From the NCBI GenBank assembly GCA_021108035.1, contig JAIORQ010000007.1:1-53381 (forward strand): a stretch of DNA of 53,381 bases, given 5' to 3'. Below are positions 1-8,838 of the stretch, piece after piece (the first letter of the stretch is position 1; every line of letters starts with the position of its first letter). The DNA is from Bacteroidales bacterium (GTDB lineage Bacteria > Bacteroidota > Bacteroidia > Bacteroidales > JAADGE01). Both the position numbers and the translations under genes were made by a program. Under the pieces are notes generated by a model. The model saw nothing but the letters and a program-made list of their open reading frames with translations. It did not search any database and was not told where the DNA came from.

Positions 1-2
1 CG

Positions 3-1871
3 TCCTACGGCGACGGATCAGTATTGTTTTATGTCAGAGGAGGAAGCAAAGATCAGAATTTAATTATGATTGATGATGCTCCTGTTTATAATCCGTCGCA
101 TTTATTTGGTTTTTTTTCGGCAATTGCCCCTGATGCTGTTAATGATATGAAAATTTATAAAAACAACTTTCCTGTTAAATACGGAGGTCGGTTATCATCA
201 CTAATAGATATAAAAACAAAAGACGGGAATATGCATAAGTGGGGTTTTTCAGGAAAAGTAAGTCCGTTAACAGGAAGCTATACTGTTGACGGGCCGATTA
301 AAAAAGAAAAAAGTACTTTGCTTTTTAATTTGAGGAATTCACACATTAATTGGCTGCTTAAAAATACAAACAGCAGTATAAACTTTTATGATTTTCATAT
401 TAAATTCAGTCAAAAGTTTAGTCGAAAAGATCGTTTATTTTTTTCTTTTTATAAAGGCAAAGATTTATTGAAAGTTAATGTGCCGGCATTTGGTTCAAGT
501 AGTTTGTCATGGGAAAATAATGCATTTTCTTTAAGATGGAATCATTTGTATTCTGATAAATTGTTTTCGAATACAACACTTCATGCAAGTAAATATGATT
601 ATTTTATGTATTATTCCGTTGAGAATGAAGATTACTGGAATTCATTCATTAGTAATTTAAGTTTAAAAAATGACTTTACTTATTTCTTAAATCCTGAAAA
701 TAGAATTAGTTTCGGATTAAATATTAATACATATTTTTTCAATCCCGGAAATTTGAATAATGATTTTTTCGGAAGAACCGTTTATGCAAGTAATGCTTTG
801 GAGAATGTTTTATATATAGGGCATGACAATAAAACTAACGGCAAGATTAATATTACATATGGGATTCGCTTGGTTAATTGGAACAATACAGGTCCGACAA
901 CAGTTTTTTCTTTTGATGAGGATTTTCAAGTGTCTGATACTATTGATTATCCTGAAGGAGTTTTTAATACCTTTATAAATATTGAACCGCAAGCAAGTGT
1001 CAGTTATGCATTTTCAAAAACACTAATTGCAAAAATCAGTTATGACAGACATATACAATATTTACAATTGTTGTCAAATTCAGTAAGTCCGTTTACTACT
1101 TTGGATGTATGGATGCCTGCAGGACCGAATATTAAGCCGGAAAAATCGCATCAATTTGTTGCGGGAATCAGTAAATGTTTTTCAGAGTTTAGTTTTTCAT
1201 CAGAAGTTTATTATAAGACTATTCAAAACTTAATTGATTATGATGATCATGCCAATATGCTCTTAAATCCATATATTGAAGGGGAACTACGGTTTGGTGA
1301 TGCTTATTCGTACGGTTTTGAATTTTCGATGCAAAAACAAAAGGGGAATTTTAATTTTTATTCGGCTTATACTTATTCTCGTATTTTTGCAACAATTGAG
1401 GATGTAAATGCCGGTAATGAATTTCCTGCTCGGCATGATAAACCGCATAATATTAATTTAAACTTATCATATAAAACAGAAAGACGTTGGACATTTAATA
1501 TTAATTGGATATTTGCTTCGGGAATGCGATTTAGTTCTCCCACAGGGTTTTATTATTACAAAGGATATAATATTCCGATTTATGCCGGAAAAAATAATGA
1601 CCAATTACCGGATTATCACAGATTGGATGTTTCTGCCAAATTAAATTTAAACAAAAAAGAAACAGCAAGATTTAAACACGATATCACATTTTCTGTTTTT
1701 AATTTTTACAACAGGAATAATATTATTGCAGTTAATTTCAATAAAGTTGAAACTGATGAGGGCAAATTTTATGTACCGACTAATCTGATTTCTGAACAAG
1801 AAATTATTTCTACATCAAAATATTTATTAGGCTTTATGCCTTCTGTAACCTATTCGTTTAAATTCAGATAA
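3..1871 (+). CDS. TonB-dependent receptor, C-terminal part (5' end cut by window)
   Basis: The frame is open to the window edge, so the true start lies upstream; the first in-window TTG at 24 is not a real start. The first residues match the TonB plug domain: an RGG motif, then IDDAPVYNPSHLFGFF and a KNNFPVKYGGRLSS segment. The remaining 500 or so residues alternate aromatic and polar residues like a 22-stranded outer-membrane barrel and end in YSFKFR, a typical aromatic barrel terminus. Members of this family move substrates too large for porins across the outer membrane using TonB energy. The DUF4249 lipoprotein that follows is a usual partner of such receptors in Bacteroidota. The substrate cannot be inferred. 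Confidence 0.9.
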   Translation, partial: SYGDGSVLFYVRGGSKDQNLIMIDDAPVYNPSHLFGFFSAIAPDAVNDMKIYKNNFPVKYGGRLSSLIDIKTKDGNMHKWGFSGKVSPLTGSYTVDGPIKKEKSTLLFNLRNSHINWLLKNTNSSINFYDFHIKFSQKFSRKDRLFFSFYKGKDLLKVNVPAFGSSSLSWENNAFSLRWNHLYSDKLFSNTTLHASKYDYFMYYSVENEDYWNSFISNLSLKNDFTYFLNPENRISFGLNINTYFFNPGNLNNDFFGRTVYASNALENVLYIGHDNKTNGKINITYGIRLVNWNNTGPTTVFSFDEDFQVSDTIDYPEGVFNTFINIEPQASVSYAFSKTLIAKISYDRHIQYLQLLSNSVSPFTTLDVWMPAGPNIKPEKSHQFVAGISKCFSEFSFSSEVYYKTIQNLIDYDDHANMLLNPYIEGELRFGDAYSYGFEFSMQKQKGNFNFYSAYTYSRIFATIEDVNAGNEFPARHDKPHNINLNLSYKTERRWTFNINWIFASGMRFSSPTGFYYYKGYNIPIYAGKNNDQLPDYHRLDVSAKLNLNKKETARFKHDITFSVFNFYNRNNIIAVNFNKVETDEGKFYVPTNLISEQEIISTSKYLLGFMPSVTYSFKFR

Positions 1872-1885
1872 AAGATTGTCTCGAA

Positions 1886-1901
1886 AACATCCGTAGGATT
1901 T
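1886..1901. repeat. Short palindromic repeat AACATCCGTAGGATTT, copy 1
   Basis: It lies 15 nt after the TonB receptor stop. The core ATCC-GTA-GGAT is a small palindrome. A near-identical copy (AACATCCGCAGGATTT) lies 13 nt after the tex stop at 8771-8786. Both sit just downstream of a stop codon, as REP-like elements often do. Confidence 0.5.
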
Positions 1902-1981
1902 TTCAACGACAAAAGCAGTTGTAGAATAATAAATAGTTGTAGTTTAAAATAATTATGTTTTCTGTATAAATTCAAGTTTAA

Positions 1982-2064
1982 GTCGCAGAGCGACGGACTA
2001 TTTGTAGCTCCCAACGGAAGTTGGGGGTGATGTGAATAATTAGTAGACAAAAGTCCCGTAGGGA
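1982..2064. repeat. Cluster of three small palindromes
   Basis: Three hairpin-forming units lie within 83 bp: GTCGC-AGA-GCGAC (1982-1994), CCCAAC-GGAA-GTTGGG (2010-2025) and TCCC-GTA-GGGA (2054-2064). With the ATCCGTAGGAT unit at 1886 they fill the 272-bp space between the TonB receptor and the DUF4249 gene. They look like REP-type intergenic palindromes, and no gene is visible here. Confidence 0.5.
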
Positions 2065-2143
2065 TGTCCTGTTTATCAAGGAATTAAACAAATGTAAAAA
2101 CAGCAATGTTATTTTAAACCACAGCCTAATAAATCTATAATAA

Positions 2144-3037
2144 ATGAAAATTCAAAAAAAAACATTTAAAAAACATACTGCAAACTGTGTACTGCCGATT
2201 TTAAAACCATACTTATCTGCAATGCAGTTAATATTTATTTTTAGCTTATCTGTATTATCTTTCTCATGCGAAAAAAAAGCAAACTGGCATTTAAAATCTT
2301 CACAAGAGCAATTCTTAATTGTTGACGGAATCCTTACAAATGAATTCAAGAATCAAACTGTAAACTTATCTCTTTCAGTTTCGGGATTAAATGATTCTCC
2401 GGAAGCTGTATCAGGTGCCGAAATTTCTGTTTCAGACGGAAATGAAACCTATCATTTTTTTGAAGATACTATAACCCCCGGAATTTATGTATCTGACGTT
2501 AGATTTACGGGAGTTATAAACAAAATATATACTTTAAATATTGAATATAATGAAAAAAATTATTTTGCCGGTGCGAATATGTTTCCTGTATCAATATCAG
2601 ATCCCTTACCATACAAGCAAGTTCAAGATACAAATTTGTATTATATAGTTTCTGATATTACCTATTTTAATCCCAATGAATCTGCAATGTTTGAAGTAAT
2701 CTTGGATTGGTCGGAAGTTGCCGGATATGAAAATCTGCCCTTAAATGAAACATCTGCACATTTGTTTTTTTATTATCTTACAACAATTGATGTTAATCAA
2801 ATTTTTGCACCGGCTCATGAAATTGTTTTGTTTCCTCAAGCTTCTTTAATGATTCAACGAAAGTATTCATTAAGCCCTCAACATGAGGAATTTATTAGGT
2901 CTTTATTGGTGGAAACTCAATGGCACGGCGGGAATTTCGATATCGAAGAAGGCAATGTACATACAAATTTAAGCGAAGGAGCTTTAGGCTTTTTTGGTGC
3001 ATGTTCTGTTATTACTTATTCTTCAACTGTTGAATAG
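2144..3037 (+). CDS. DUF4249-type lipoprotein, partner of TonB receptor
   Basis: A hydrophobic stretch ends in the lipobox-like LSFSC followed by EKKA, so this is a probable lipoprotein. The mature part starts with a segment on the pattern of DUF4249 proteins (FLIVDGILTNE, then a VSGAEISVSDG segment and a GIYVSD segment). DUF4249 proteins are typically encoded beside TonB-dependent receptors and are thought to be surface or periplasmic accessory proteins; the biochemical role is unknown. An alternative ATG at 2222 (MQLIFIF) would give a shorter signal peptide but lacks the usual positive N-terminus, so the longer form is kept. Expression with the upstream receptor is plausible, but the palindrome cluster lies between them. 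Confidence 0.75.
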   Translation: MKIQKKTFKKHTANCVLPILKPYLSAMQLIFIFSLSVLSFSCEKKANWHLKSSQEQFLIVDGILTNEFKNQTVNLSLSVSGLNDSPEAVSGAEISVSDGNETYHFFEDTITPGIYVSDVRFTGVINKIYTLNIEYNEKNYFAGANMFPVSISDPLPYKQVQDTNLYYIVSDITYFNPNESAMFEVILDWSEVAGYENLPLNETSAHLFFYYLTTIDVNQIFAPAHEIVLFPQASLMIQRKYSLSPQHEEFIRSLLVETQWHGGNFDIEEGNVHTNLSEGALGFFGACSVITYSSTVE

Positions 3038-3388
3038 AATCTAATTTGAACTATTAATAAAGATATTTTTATACAATCTGTCCCGTTAGATTAATTGCAA
3101 CAGCAATTACCATATTGGTAATAGTTTATGACTGTCTGAATACCGTGCCGTCAGGTACGGAATATTGATTTTGATATTGAATATGTTTTTTTCTGATAAA
3201 GTTAAAAAGCACTAATAAGATAATATTTTTTAAATCAAAACAGATTGATTATCACAAGCTTATATCTGTCGGCAAAAAACATCATTCTTTTTTTCAGGGT
3301 AAAATTTATTTGATGTGTATTAACATTGAACGCGAATTTAAAATCGCAATAACGAATAAAAATATATATTAACTTAAATTTAGAAAAA
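3038..3388. other. Intergenic region with three inverted repeats
   Basis: There is no gene-like reading frame in these 351 bp. Three hairpins stand close together: TAATTGC-aaca-GCAATTA (3092-3109), TTACCA-tat-TGGTAA (3107-3121, sharing three bases with the first) and CCGTGCC-gtca-GGTACGG (3143-3160, with one G-T pair). The rest is AT-rich leader in front of the lipoprotein gene at 3389. Confidence 0.5.
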
Positions 3389-4501
3389 ATGAAAAAGATT
3401 AGTTTAATTCTAACGGTAATTTTTGCTCTTGCAGTTGTATTTACAGGATGTAAAAAAGACGATGATTTAATTAAAACGGATATTGTACCTCAAAATTTTA
3501 AAGTCGATATTCCGAGTTCAATCAGTAATACTGCGAATAAAGCGACCAAAGACGATGTGCTTGACGGTAATGATATTTACGAACACTTAACAACTTTTAT
3601 TGCTGTTGGTGAAGGTGCTGCTGATATTGTACAAGATATTATGCGAGCAATAAGAGAATATGATTTGGACCAAGCAATGACATTCTCATTTCAAAGTGAT
3701 GATGACGGACGAACAAAACATGTTGTTATCATTGAAAATTCAGAATTTGAAGGTCAAATGTGGGAGTACCAACTTTCAATGACTGATGAAGACGGAGGTA
3801 AAGCAATGCAAATTTTCTGGAATAACAGCCCGGTTAAAGGTATAGCTATATTGAATCCGTATAATATTGACAGAACAACTGCTAATGAATGGTCACAAGA
3901 AGAACAATGGACCGATGAAAACACTATGTACAGAGTTGATTACAGCGAAGCAGGAACTTACTATGAAGCAGAAATGACTGTTTACATTTCAGGCCTTAAA
4001 CTTCCCGAATCATCAGAAGGTGATAACAGATTTGCTATTGAAACTTTAAAAATGTTTGCAGGAAAGAAAGGTGACATCATTGATGTTTACGGAAATTCTA
4101 ATCATCCTAACGCATACTTCTTTGATGACAGTAAAGAAGGTTTTAACTGGGCATTTGCTGCCGCAGGAGATGATGTCTCTGACATAGGTGTAGCAGAAGT
4201 AGGTCTTCCGTTGAGCACTCTTGATGAAACAAGCAGAACAGTTTTATTGGTAGACAACTCAATTCATAACGTTTTTGAGCAAGAACTATTATATTTAGGA
4301 ATTCCACAAGTAGATATTGATGTTTATTTAGTTAATACTGCTGCTCCCGGATATTTTTACGAAGGAGGTTTCTTATCAGCAGGCACATCACCCGGAACTT
4401 CTTATGATGCAATTGAAGCATCAATGGAAAGCCTTACACCCTATAACCCTGTGTTAATATCAAATTTAATAATAAAATTTAAAGATGATAACGCTTCATA
4501 A
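3389..4501 (+). CDS. Lipoprotein of unknown function
   Basis: The N-terminus is a clear lipoprotein signal: MKK, a hydrophobic core, lipobox VFTGC with Cys at about residue 21, then KKDDD. The mature domain of about 350 residues is acidic and soluble-looking, with no membrane segments and no motif that I recognise. It carries a strong rho-independent terminator just downstream (4524-4562), so it may be a single-gene unit. I do not assign a function. Its position after a TonB/DUF4249 pair could suggest a surface role, but that is only context. Confidence 0.8.
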   Translation: MKKISLILTVIFALAVVFTGCKKDDDLIKTDIVPQNFKVDIPSSISNTANKATKDDVLDGNDIYEHLTTFIAVGEGAADIVQDIMRAIREYDLDQAMTFSFQSDDDGRTKHVVIIENSEFEGQMWEYQLSMTDEDGGKAMQIFWNNSPVKGIAILNPYNIDRTTANEWSQEEQWTDENTMYRVDYSEAGTYYEAEMTVYISGLKLPESSEGDNRFAIETLKMFAGKKGDIIDVYGNSNHPNAYFFDDSKEGFNWAFAAAGDDVSDIGVAEVGLPLSTLDETSRTVLLVDNSIHNVFEQELLYLGIPQVDIDVYLVNTAAPGYFYEGGFLSAGTSPGTSYDAIEASMESLTPYNPVLISNLIIKFKDDNAS

Positions 4502-4523
4502 TAATTAATAATTGATTTTTCTT

Positions 4524-4562
4524 AAAAAGTGGTCTGTTAATTGACAGATCGCTTTTTTTTTT
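4524..4562 (+). terminator. Rho-independent terminator after the 3389 lipoprotein
   Basis: The stem is AAAAAGTGGTCTGT / ACAGATCGCTTTTT, with a TAATTG loop and two G-T pairs, and runs into about 10 T residues. Confidence 0.8.
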
Positions 4563-4595
4563 GTAACTTGTATTTGAAATTTAAAAATTTGAATT

Positions 4596-5579
4596 ATGCT
4601 TGTCAAAAAATTAAAATGTCCTCAATGCGGTGGTATAAAAATTAATGAATTAACAACCGGTTATATTTATTGCGATTATTGCAGTGCATTAATGGGCTAT
4701 GATATGAAAATGATGCAAGATGAAGCAAAAGATGTTTTTTCTTTTTCAAATATTTATAAATCAAAACAAAGAGCATATACATCTGTTGTTCAAAAGATGG
4801 CAAACGCACTTAAAGATGAGAATTCCGACTTATTTGTCGAAGCACAAGTTGAGTTAAGAGATATTGAATTTGATCTGTTTCCGAAAAGATTCTCCCCAAA
4901 AGCAAAACAAAAGGCATATCGTGATAAATTTTTGATATATACAAAAGCTTTCTGGACAGAAAGTATTGAAAACGGTTATTTTAGTAAGTCTAAATTATTT
5001 CAAGAAAAAATAAATCCATTAGCGGTAAATTTATCATCTCGAATTGAGAATGGTAAAGCTGTCTATGAATACAATGAAAACTTTGAAGAATATATAAATG
5101 TTCTGAATGAATTTATAAAAGATTCAATTAATGAATCAATGCACATGAAATGTCTCAAATTATATCCTGAACCAAATACGCCTGATTTTGATATGTTTTA
5201 CAAACAAGGTATAGATGCTTCTTTGCAAATGTTTGATACTAAAACCGCAAAAAAAGCAATAAATTTTTTAGGAATAGAATCTGAATACATAACCATTGAT
5301 GATATTCAATTAAGAGAAAATCGGTGTATGGTTTGCAATTCAAAATTATTGGCTCCTGCAGGCAGTAAATCAATGGTTTGTGAAACTTGCGGGAATATTA
5401 ATATTTTTGAAGAAAAAAAGATACAATGTTTGTCGTGTGGTGCTCCGATTTCTTTTGAGAATAATAATTCTTGTGAATATTGCGGTGCAATACATATATC
5501 TTTCGAAAAGGAGAGTAATGAACCTAAACAAACTAAAAAGAAATCAAGAGGTTTTTTAGGAAAATTTTTCGGTGTATAA
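4596..5579 (+). CDS. Protein with three zinc ribbons
   Basis: The N-terminus has one CxxC...CxxC zinc ribbon (C8, C11, C26, C29). A charged, probably helical middle region of about 200 residues follows. Near the C-terminus are two more ribbons: CMVC...CETC, then CLSC...CEYC. The last 20 residues are basic (KQTKKKSRG). The N-terminal ribbon resembles the TFIIB/RPB9-like zinc-ribbon fold widely used for nucleic-acid or protein contacts. There is no enzymatic motif and no signal peptide, so it is cytoplasmic. The specific function is unknown. It has its own leader between a terminator and the next promoter, so it appears to be a single-gene unit. Confidence 0.75.
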   Translation: MLVKKLKCPQCGGIKINELTTGYIYCDYCSALMGYDMKMMQDEAKDVFSFSNIYKSKQRAYTSVVQKMANALKDENSDLFVEAQVELRDIEFDLFPKRFSPKAKQKAYRDKFLIYTKAFWTESIENGYFSKSKLFQEKINPLAVNLSSRIENGKAVYEYNENFEEYINVLNEFIKDSINESMHMKCLKLYPEPNTPDFDMFYKQGIDASLQMFDTKTAKKAINFLGIESEYITIDDIQLRENRCMVCNSKLLAPAGSKSMVCETCGNINIFEEKKIQCLSCGAPISFENNNSCEYCGAIHISFEKESNEPKQTKKKSRGFLGKFFGV

Positions 5580-5591
5580 CATTATTTTCAT

Positions 5592-5621
5592 TTTGAATTT
5601 AATCAAATGTATATACCTTTG
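5592..5621 (+). promoter_or_regulatory. Bacteroidota-type promoter, TTTG-N18-TACCTTTG
   Basis: TTTG at 5592-5595 and TACCTTTG at 5614-5621 match the -33 and -7 consensus with an 18-nt spacer, 30 bp before the start of the barrel gene at 5652. Confidence 0.65.
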
Positions 5622-5651
5622 TAATAATGTTTAACTAAAAATCGATTAATT

Positions 5652-6533
5652 ATGAAAAAGTTTATATTAATTATGTTTGCTGTTTTGTTCAGTTCAATTT
5701 TAATTGCACAAGAAGAAATTTATGTAAGTGATGATGAAGTTGTGAATAAAAAAGGTGTATCAATTTTACCGAAAGCAGGAGATTTTGCTCTTGGTATTGA
5801 TGCAAGCCCTTTTATTAATCTTATCGGAAACATGATTAGGATTAATGATTTTACGGGACCTTTTAATGATCCGAGTTCATTTAATTTTGTTGACGGAAGC
5901 AGCATTTATGCAAAATATTTCTTAACTGACAAAACAGCTGTCAGAGCAAGAATTGACATAATGAGCAGTTCACAAACGCTTTTTAATGCTGTTGATGATA
6001 ATGATAATGATGATAATCCCTATGCAACTGTTACAGACAAATGGGAACATAAAGAAAATGGAATAAATTTAGGTTTAGGTTATGAAATGAGAAGGGGAAA
6101 AGGTCGGGTTCAGGCTTTTTATGGTGGAGAACTTAATATAAGATTCGGAGGTAAATCTGAAGACATATATGAATACGGGAATACAATGAATACTGATAAT
6201 AATTTTCCTACAACTACATATGACTGGTATTCAGGACTTTCATATGATACAAGTAATAGAATAACGGATGAAAGAACAGATAGTGGTTTTGGAGTAGGAA
6301 TGAGAGGTTTTGTGGGTATTGAATATTTTATTTTTCCAATGATATCAGTAGGAGGAGAATTTGGCTGGGGATTCAGTTATGATAAATCAGGAGAAGAAAC
6401 AACAAATTCTGAAGTGTGGGATTTCAGTGATGATGTAAAAGAAACTTCAGAAGTTAATACCGAAGGTTCTAAAAATTTTAATCTCGGAAATGATAATATG
6501 GGTGGTAATATATTTATACTGATACATTTCTAA
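5652..6533 (+). CDS. Outer-membrane beta-barrel protein
   Basis: It has a Sec signal peptide (MKKFILIMFAVLFSSILIAQ, cleavage after AQ). Amphipathic strands follow: a FALGIDASPF strand, a SSIYAKYFLTDKTAVRARID strand pair, a GINLGLGYEMRRG strand, and a GVGMRGFVGIEYFIFPMISVGGEFGWGFSY run. The protein ends in IFILIHF, an aromatic C-terminus usual for barrel assembly. An acidic DDNDNDDN loop lies near residue 118 and may be surface exposed. The pattern fits the small OmpW/porin-like barrels of Bacteroidota. The ligand is unknown. It has its own promoter at 5592-5621 and terminator at 6557-6597. Confidence 0.8.
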   Translation: MKKFILIMFAVLFSSILIAQEEIYVSDDEVVNKKGVSILPKAGDFALGIDASPFINLIGNMIRINDFTGPFNDPSSFNFVDGSSIYAKYFLTDKTAVRARIDIMSSSQTLFNAVDDNDNDDNPYATVTDKWEHKENGINLGLGYEMRRGKGRVQAFYGGELNIRFGGKSEDIYEYGNTMNTDNNFPTTTYDWYSGLSYDTSNRITDERTDSGFGVGMRGFVGIEYFIFPMISVGGEFGWGFSYDKSGEETTNSEVWDFSDDVKETSEVNTEGSKNFNLGNDNMGGNIFILIHF

Positions 6534-6556
6534 AGGAGATATACAAGAAAAAATTT

Positions 6557-6597
6557 AAAAAACCCGAGGCAATTATTTGTCTCGGGTTTTATTTTTA
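6557..6597 (+). terminator. Rho-independent terminator after the barrel gene
   Basis: AAAACCCGAG...CTCGGGTTTT is a perfect 10-bp stem with a loop of about 13 nt, followed by ATTTTTAATTTT. Confidence 0.85.
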
Positions 6598-6603
6598 ATT
6601 TTG
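6596..6603 (+). promoter_or_regulatory. -7 box TAATTTTG of tex
   Basis: This is an exact TAnnTTTG match. A possible TTTG -33 lies at 6576-6579, with a rather short 16-nt spacer. Transcription from this box would begin after the ATG at 6605, which favours the internal ATG at 6626 as the tex start. Confidence 0.45.
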
Positions 6604-6625
6604 TATGAAATTTATTTTAAAGCAT

Positions 6626-8758
6626 ATGAATTCGAAACATATTGAAATTATTTCAGCAGAATTAGGGATTTCCGGTAAGCAAACGGAGAATACTGTGATG
6701 CTGTTGGCTGAAGGAGCAACTATTCCTTTTATCAGCAGATACAGAAAAGAAATGACAGGTAGTCTTGATGAAGTTTTAATCGCAAAAATTAAAGATATTT
6801 CTGACAAGCTGGCTGAGTTGGAAAAAAGAAGAGAAAGTATCTTATCTTCTGTTGAAAAACAAGGAAAATTAACAGATGAACTAAAATTAAAGATTGAATC
6901 AACTTATGATCCGGTTGAACTTGAAGATTTTTACCTTCCTTATAAGCAAAAAAAGGAAACAAGAGCAATTAAAGCAAAAAAGAAAGGTTTAGAACCTCTT
7001 GCAAATATCATTTTTAAGCAAAATATAAATGATGTTGAATCTGAAGCTTTGAAATATCTGAATGATGATGTAGGAACTGTTGAGGATGCATTACAAGGAG
7101 CAAGAGATATTATAGCGGAAGAAATTAATGAAGACAAAAGAGCAAGAGATGCCGTAAGAAGGGAGTTTAATTTTTCTGCAACGGTTAAATCAGCAGTTAT
7201 AAAAACTAAAAAAGATGAAGCTTTAAAATTTAAAGATTATTTTGAGTTTGAAGAGTCTTTTAAAAAAATACCTTCTCATCGATTACTCGCTGTTTTCAGA
7301 GGAGTTAACGAAGGTTTTTTAAGAGTAAAAATTCATCCTGATAGAGATAAATGCATCGAAAAACTTGACGGAATTTTTGTTAAAGGAGATACTGAATCTG
7401 CTGAACAAGTTGAAATAACCATTGATGATACCTATAAACGTTTATTACTTCCGTCAATAGAAAATGAATACACAAAAATATCTAAAGAAAAAGCAGATTT
7501 GGAAGCCATCAAGGTATTTGCAGATAATTTAAGACAACTTCTTTTATCTCCGCCTCTCGGTGAGAAACGCATTTTGGCAATTGATCCGGCATACAGAACA
7601 GGATGTAAGATCGTTTGTTTAGACGAAAACGGGAATTTATTGCACAATGAAACAATATATCCGCACCCGCCGCAGAAAGAAACATTTCAGGCAGCTAAAA
7701 AAGTTGCATCACTCGTAAATTCTTATAATGTTGAAGTTATAGCTGTCGGTAACGGAACAGCAAGCAGAGAGACAGAACAATTTGTAAGACAAAAAGTCAG
7801 GTTCGACAGAGATATTAAAGTTTTTGTTGTAAGTGAAGATGGTGCATCTGTATATTCAGCATCAAAAGTTGCAAGAGATGAATTTCCTGATTATGATGTT
7901 ACTGTCAGAGGAGCGGTTTCAATAGGCAGAAGATTAGCGGACCCTTTGGCAGAACTTGTAAAGATTGACCCTAAATCAATAGGAGTAGGACAGTATCAGC
8001 ATGATGTTGATCAAAAAGAACTACAGAAAAGTTTGGATACAGTTGTTGAAAGTTGCGTAAATGCTGTAGGTATTGATATTAATACAGCAAGTAAACAATT
8101 ATTGACATATGTTTCAGGTCTTGGAGAACAATTGGCACAAAATATTATTGATTACAGAAAAGAAAAAGGAGCATTTAAATCCAGAAAAGAATTTTCAAAA
8201 GTTAAACGTCTCGGAGATAAAGCTTTTGAACAATGTGCCGGTTTTTTAAGAATAAGAGATGCAGCAAATCCGCTTGATAATTCTGCCGTTCATCCTGAAT
8301 CATACAGTATAGTTGAAAAAATGGCAAAGGATAATAATGTTGAAATTAATGATATCATCAAATTGCCTGAAATCAGAAAAAAAATAAATCTCAAAGATTA
8401 TGTGAGTGATACTGTAGGTCTTCCGACCTTGACGGACATTATAAAAGAACTTGAAAAACCCGGAAGAGACCCTCGAAAACAAGCAAAAGTTTTTGAGTTT
8501 TCAAAAGATGTTTTTACAGTTGATGATTTGAATGTAGGTATGGTATTGCCCGGAATTGTTACAAATATCACAAATTTTGGAGCTTTTGTCGATGTAGGTG
8601 TAAAACAAGACGGTTTGGTGCATATATCTAATTTAAAAGATGCATATGTAAAAAATCCTGCAGATGTTGTTAAATTGCATCAACATGTAAAAGTAAAAGT
8701 AATCAGCATTGATTTAGTCAGAAAAAGAATTGGTTTAAGTATGAAAGATGCAGAATAA
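6626..8758 (+). CDS. tex: Tex-like transcription accessory / RNA-binding protein
   Basis: The domain order matches Tex. The N-terminal helical region includes the family signature EGATIPFISRYRKEMTG. A YqgF/RNase H-like domain has ILAIDPAYRTGCK and AVGNGTASRETE. A helix-hairpin-helix region (about residues 490-560) carries SVGVGQYQHDV-type and RKEFSKVKRLG motifs. The S1 RNA-binding domain at the C-terminus has PGIVTNITNFGAFVDVGVKQ. Its length of about 710 residues is usual. Tex binds nucleic acid and transcription complexes; its exact role outside a few species is unclear. The frame can be extended to ATG 6605, but a TAnnTTTG box ends at 6603, and family members begin close to MNSKHIEIISAEL, so 6626 is preferred. 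Confidence 0.93.
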   Translation: MNSKHIEIISAELGISGKQTENTVMLLAEGATIPFISRYRKEMTGSLDEVLIAKIKDISDKLAELEKRRESILSSVEKQGKLTDELKLKIESTYDPVELEDFYLPYKQKKETRAIKAKKKGLEPLANIIFKQNINDVESEALKYLNDDVGTVEDALQGARDIIAEEINEDKRARDAVRREFNFSATVKSAVIKTKKDEALKFKDYFEFEESFKKIPSHRLLAVFRGVNEGFLRVKIHPDRDKCIEKLDGIFVKGDTESAEQVEITIDDTYKRLLLPSIENEYTKISKEKADLEAIKVFADNLRQLLLSPPLGEKRILAIDPAYRTGCKIVCLDENGNLLHNETIYPHPPQKETFQAAKKVASLVNSYNVEVIAVGNGTASRETEQFVRQKVRFDRDIKVFVVSEDGASVYSASKVARDEFPDYDVTVRGAVSIGRRLADPLAELVKIDPKSIGVGQYQHDVDQKELQKSLDTVVESCVNAVGIDINTASKQLLTYVSGLGEQLAQNIIDYRKEKGAFKSRKEFSKVKRLGDKAFEQCAGFLRIRDAANPLDNSAVHPESYSIVEKMAKDNNVEINDIIKLPEIRKKINLKDYVSDTVGLPTLTDIIKELEKPGRDPRKQAKVFEFSKDVFTVDDLNVGMVLPGIVTNITNFGAFVDVGVKQDGLVHISNLKDAYVKNPADVVKLHQHVKVKVISIDLVRKRIGLSMKDAE

Positions 8759-8770
8759 AGAAGACTTTTG

Positions 8771-8786
8771 AACATCCGCAGGATTT
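8771..8786. repeat. Short palindromic repeat AACATCCGCAGGATTT, copy 2
   Basis: It differs by one base from the 1886-1901 copy and sits 13 nt after the tex stop, the same placement relative to a gene end. Confidence 0.5.
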
Positions 8787-8799
8787 CAAAACGTCTGAT

Positions 8800-8838
8800 A
8801 ACAATGTAACAACGTAACAATGCAACATATAACAATAT
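8800..8838. repeat. Octamer tandem repeat AACAAYGY
   Basis: Three consecutive 8-bp units AACAATGT, AACAACGT and AACAATGC (8800-8823) are followed by the degenerate units AACATAT and AACAATAT. The start codon of the Nudix gene at 8820 is formed inside the third unit. A shorter stretch of the same type (AAACAATGCAACAATAT) occurs at 13337-13353, just before the antiporter gene. Confidence 0.55.
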
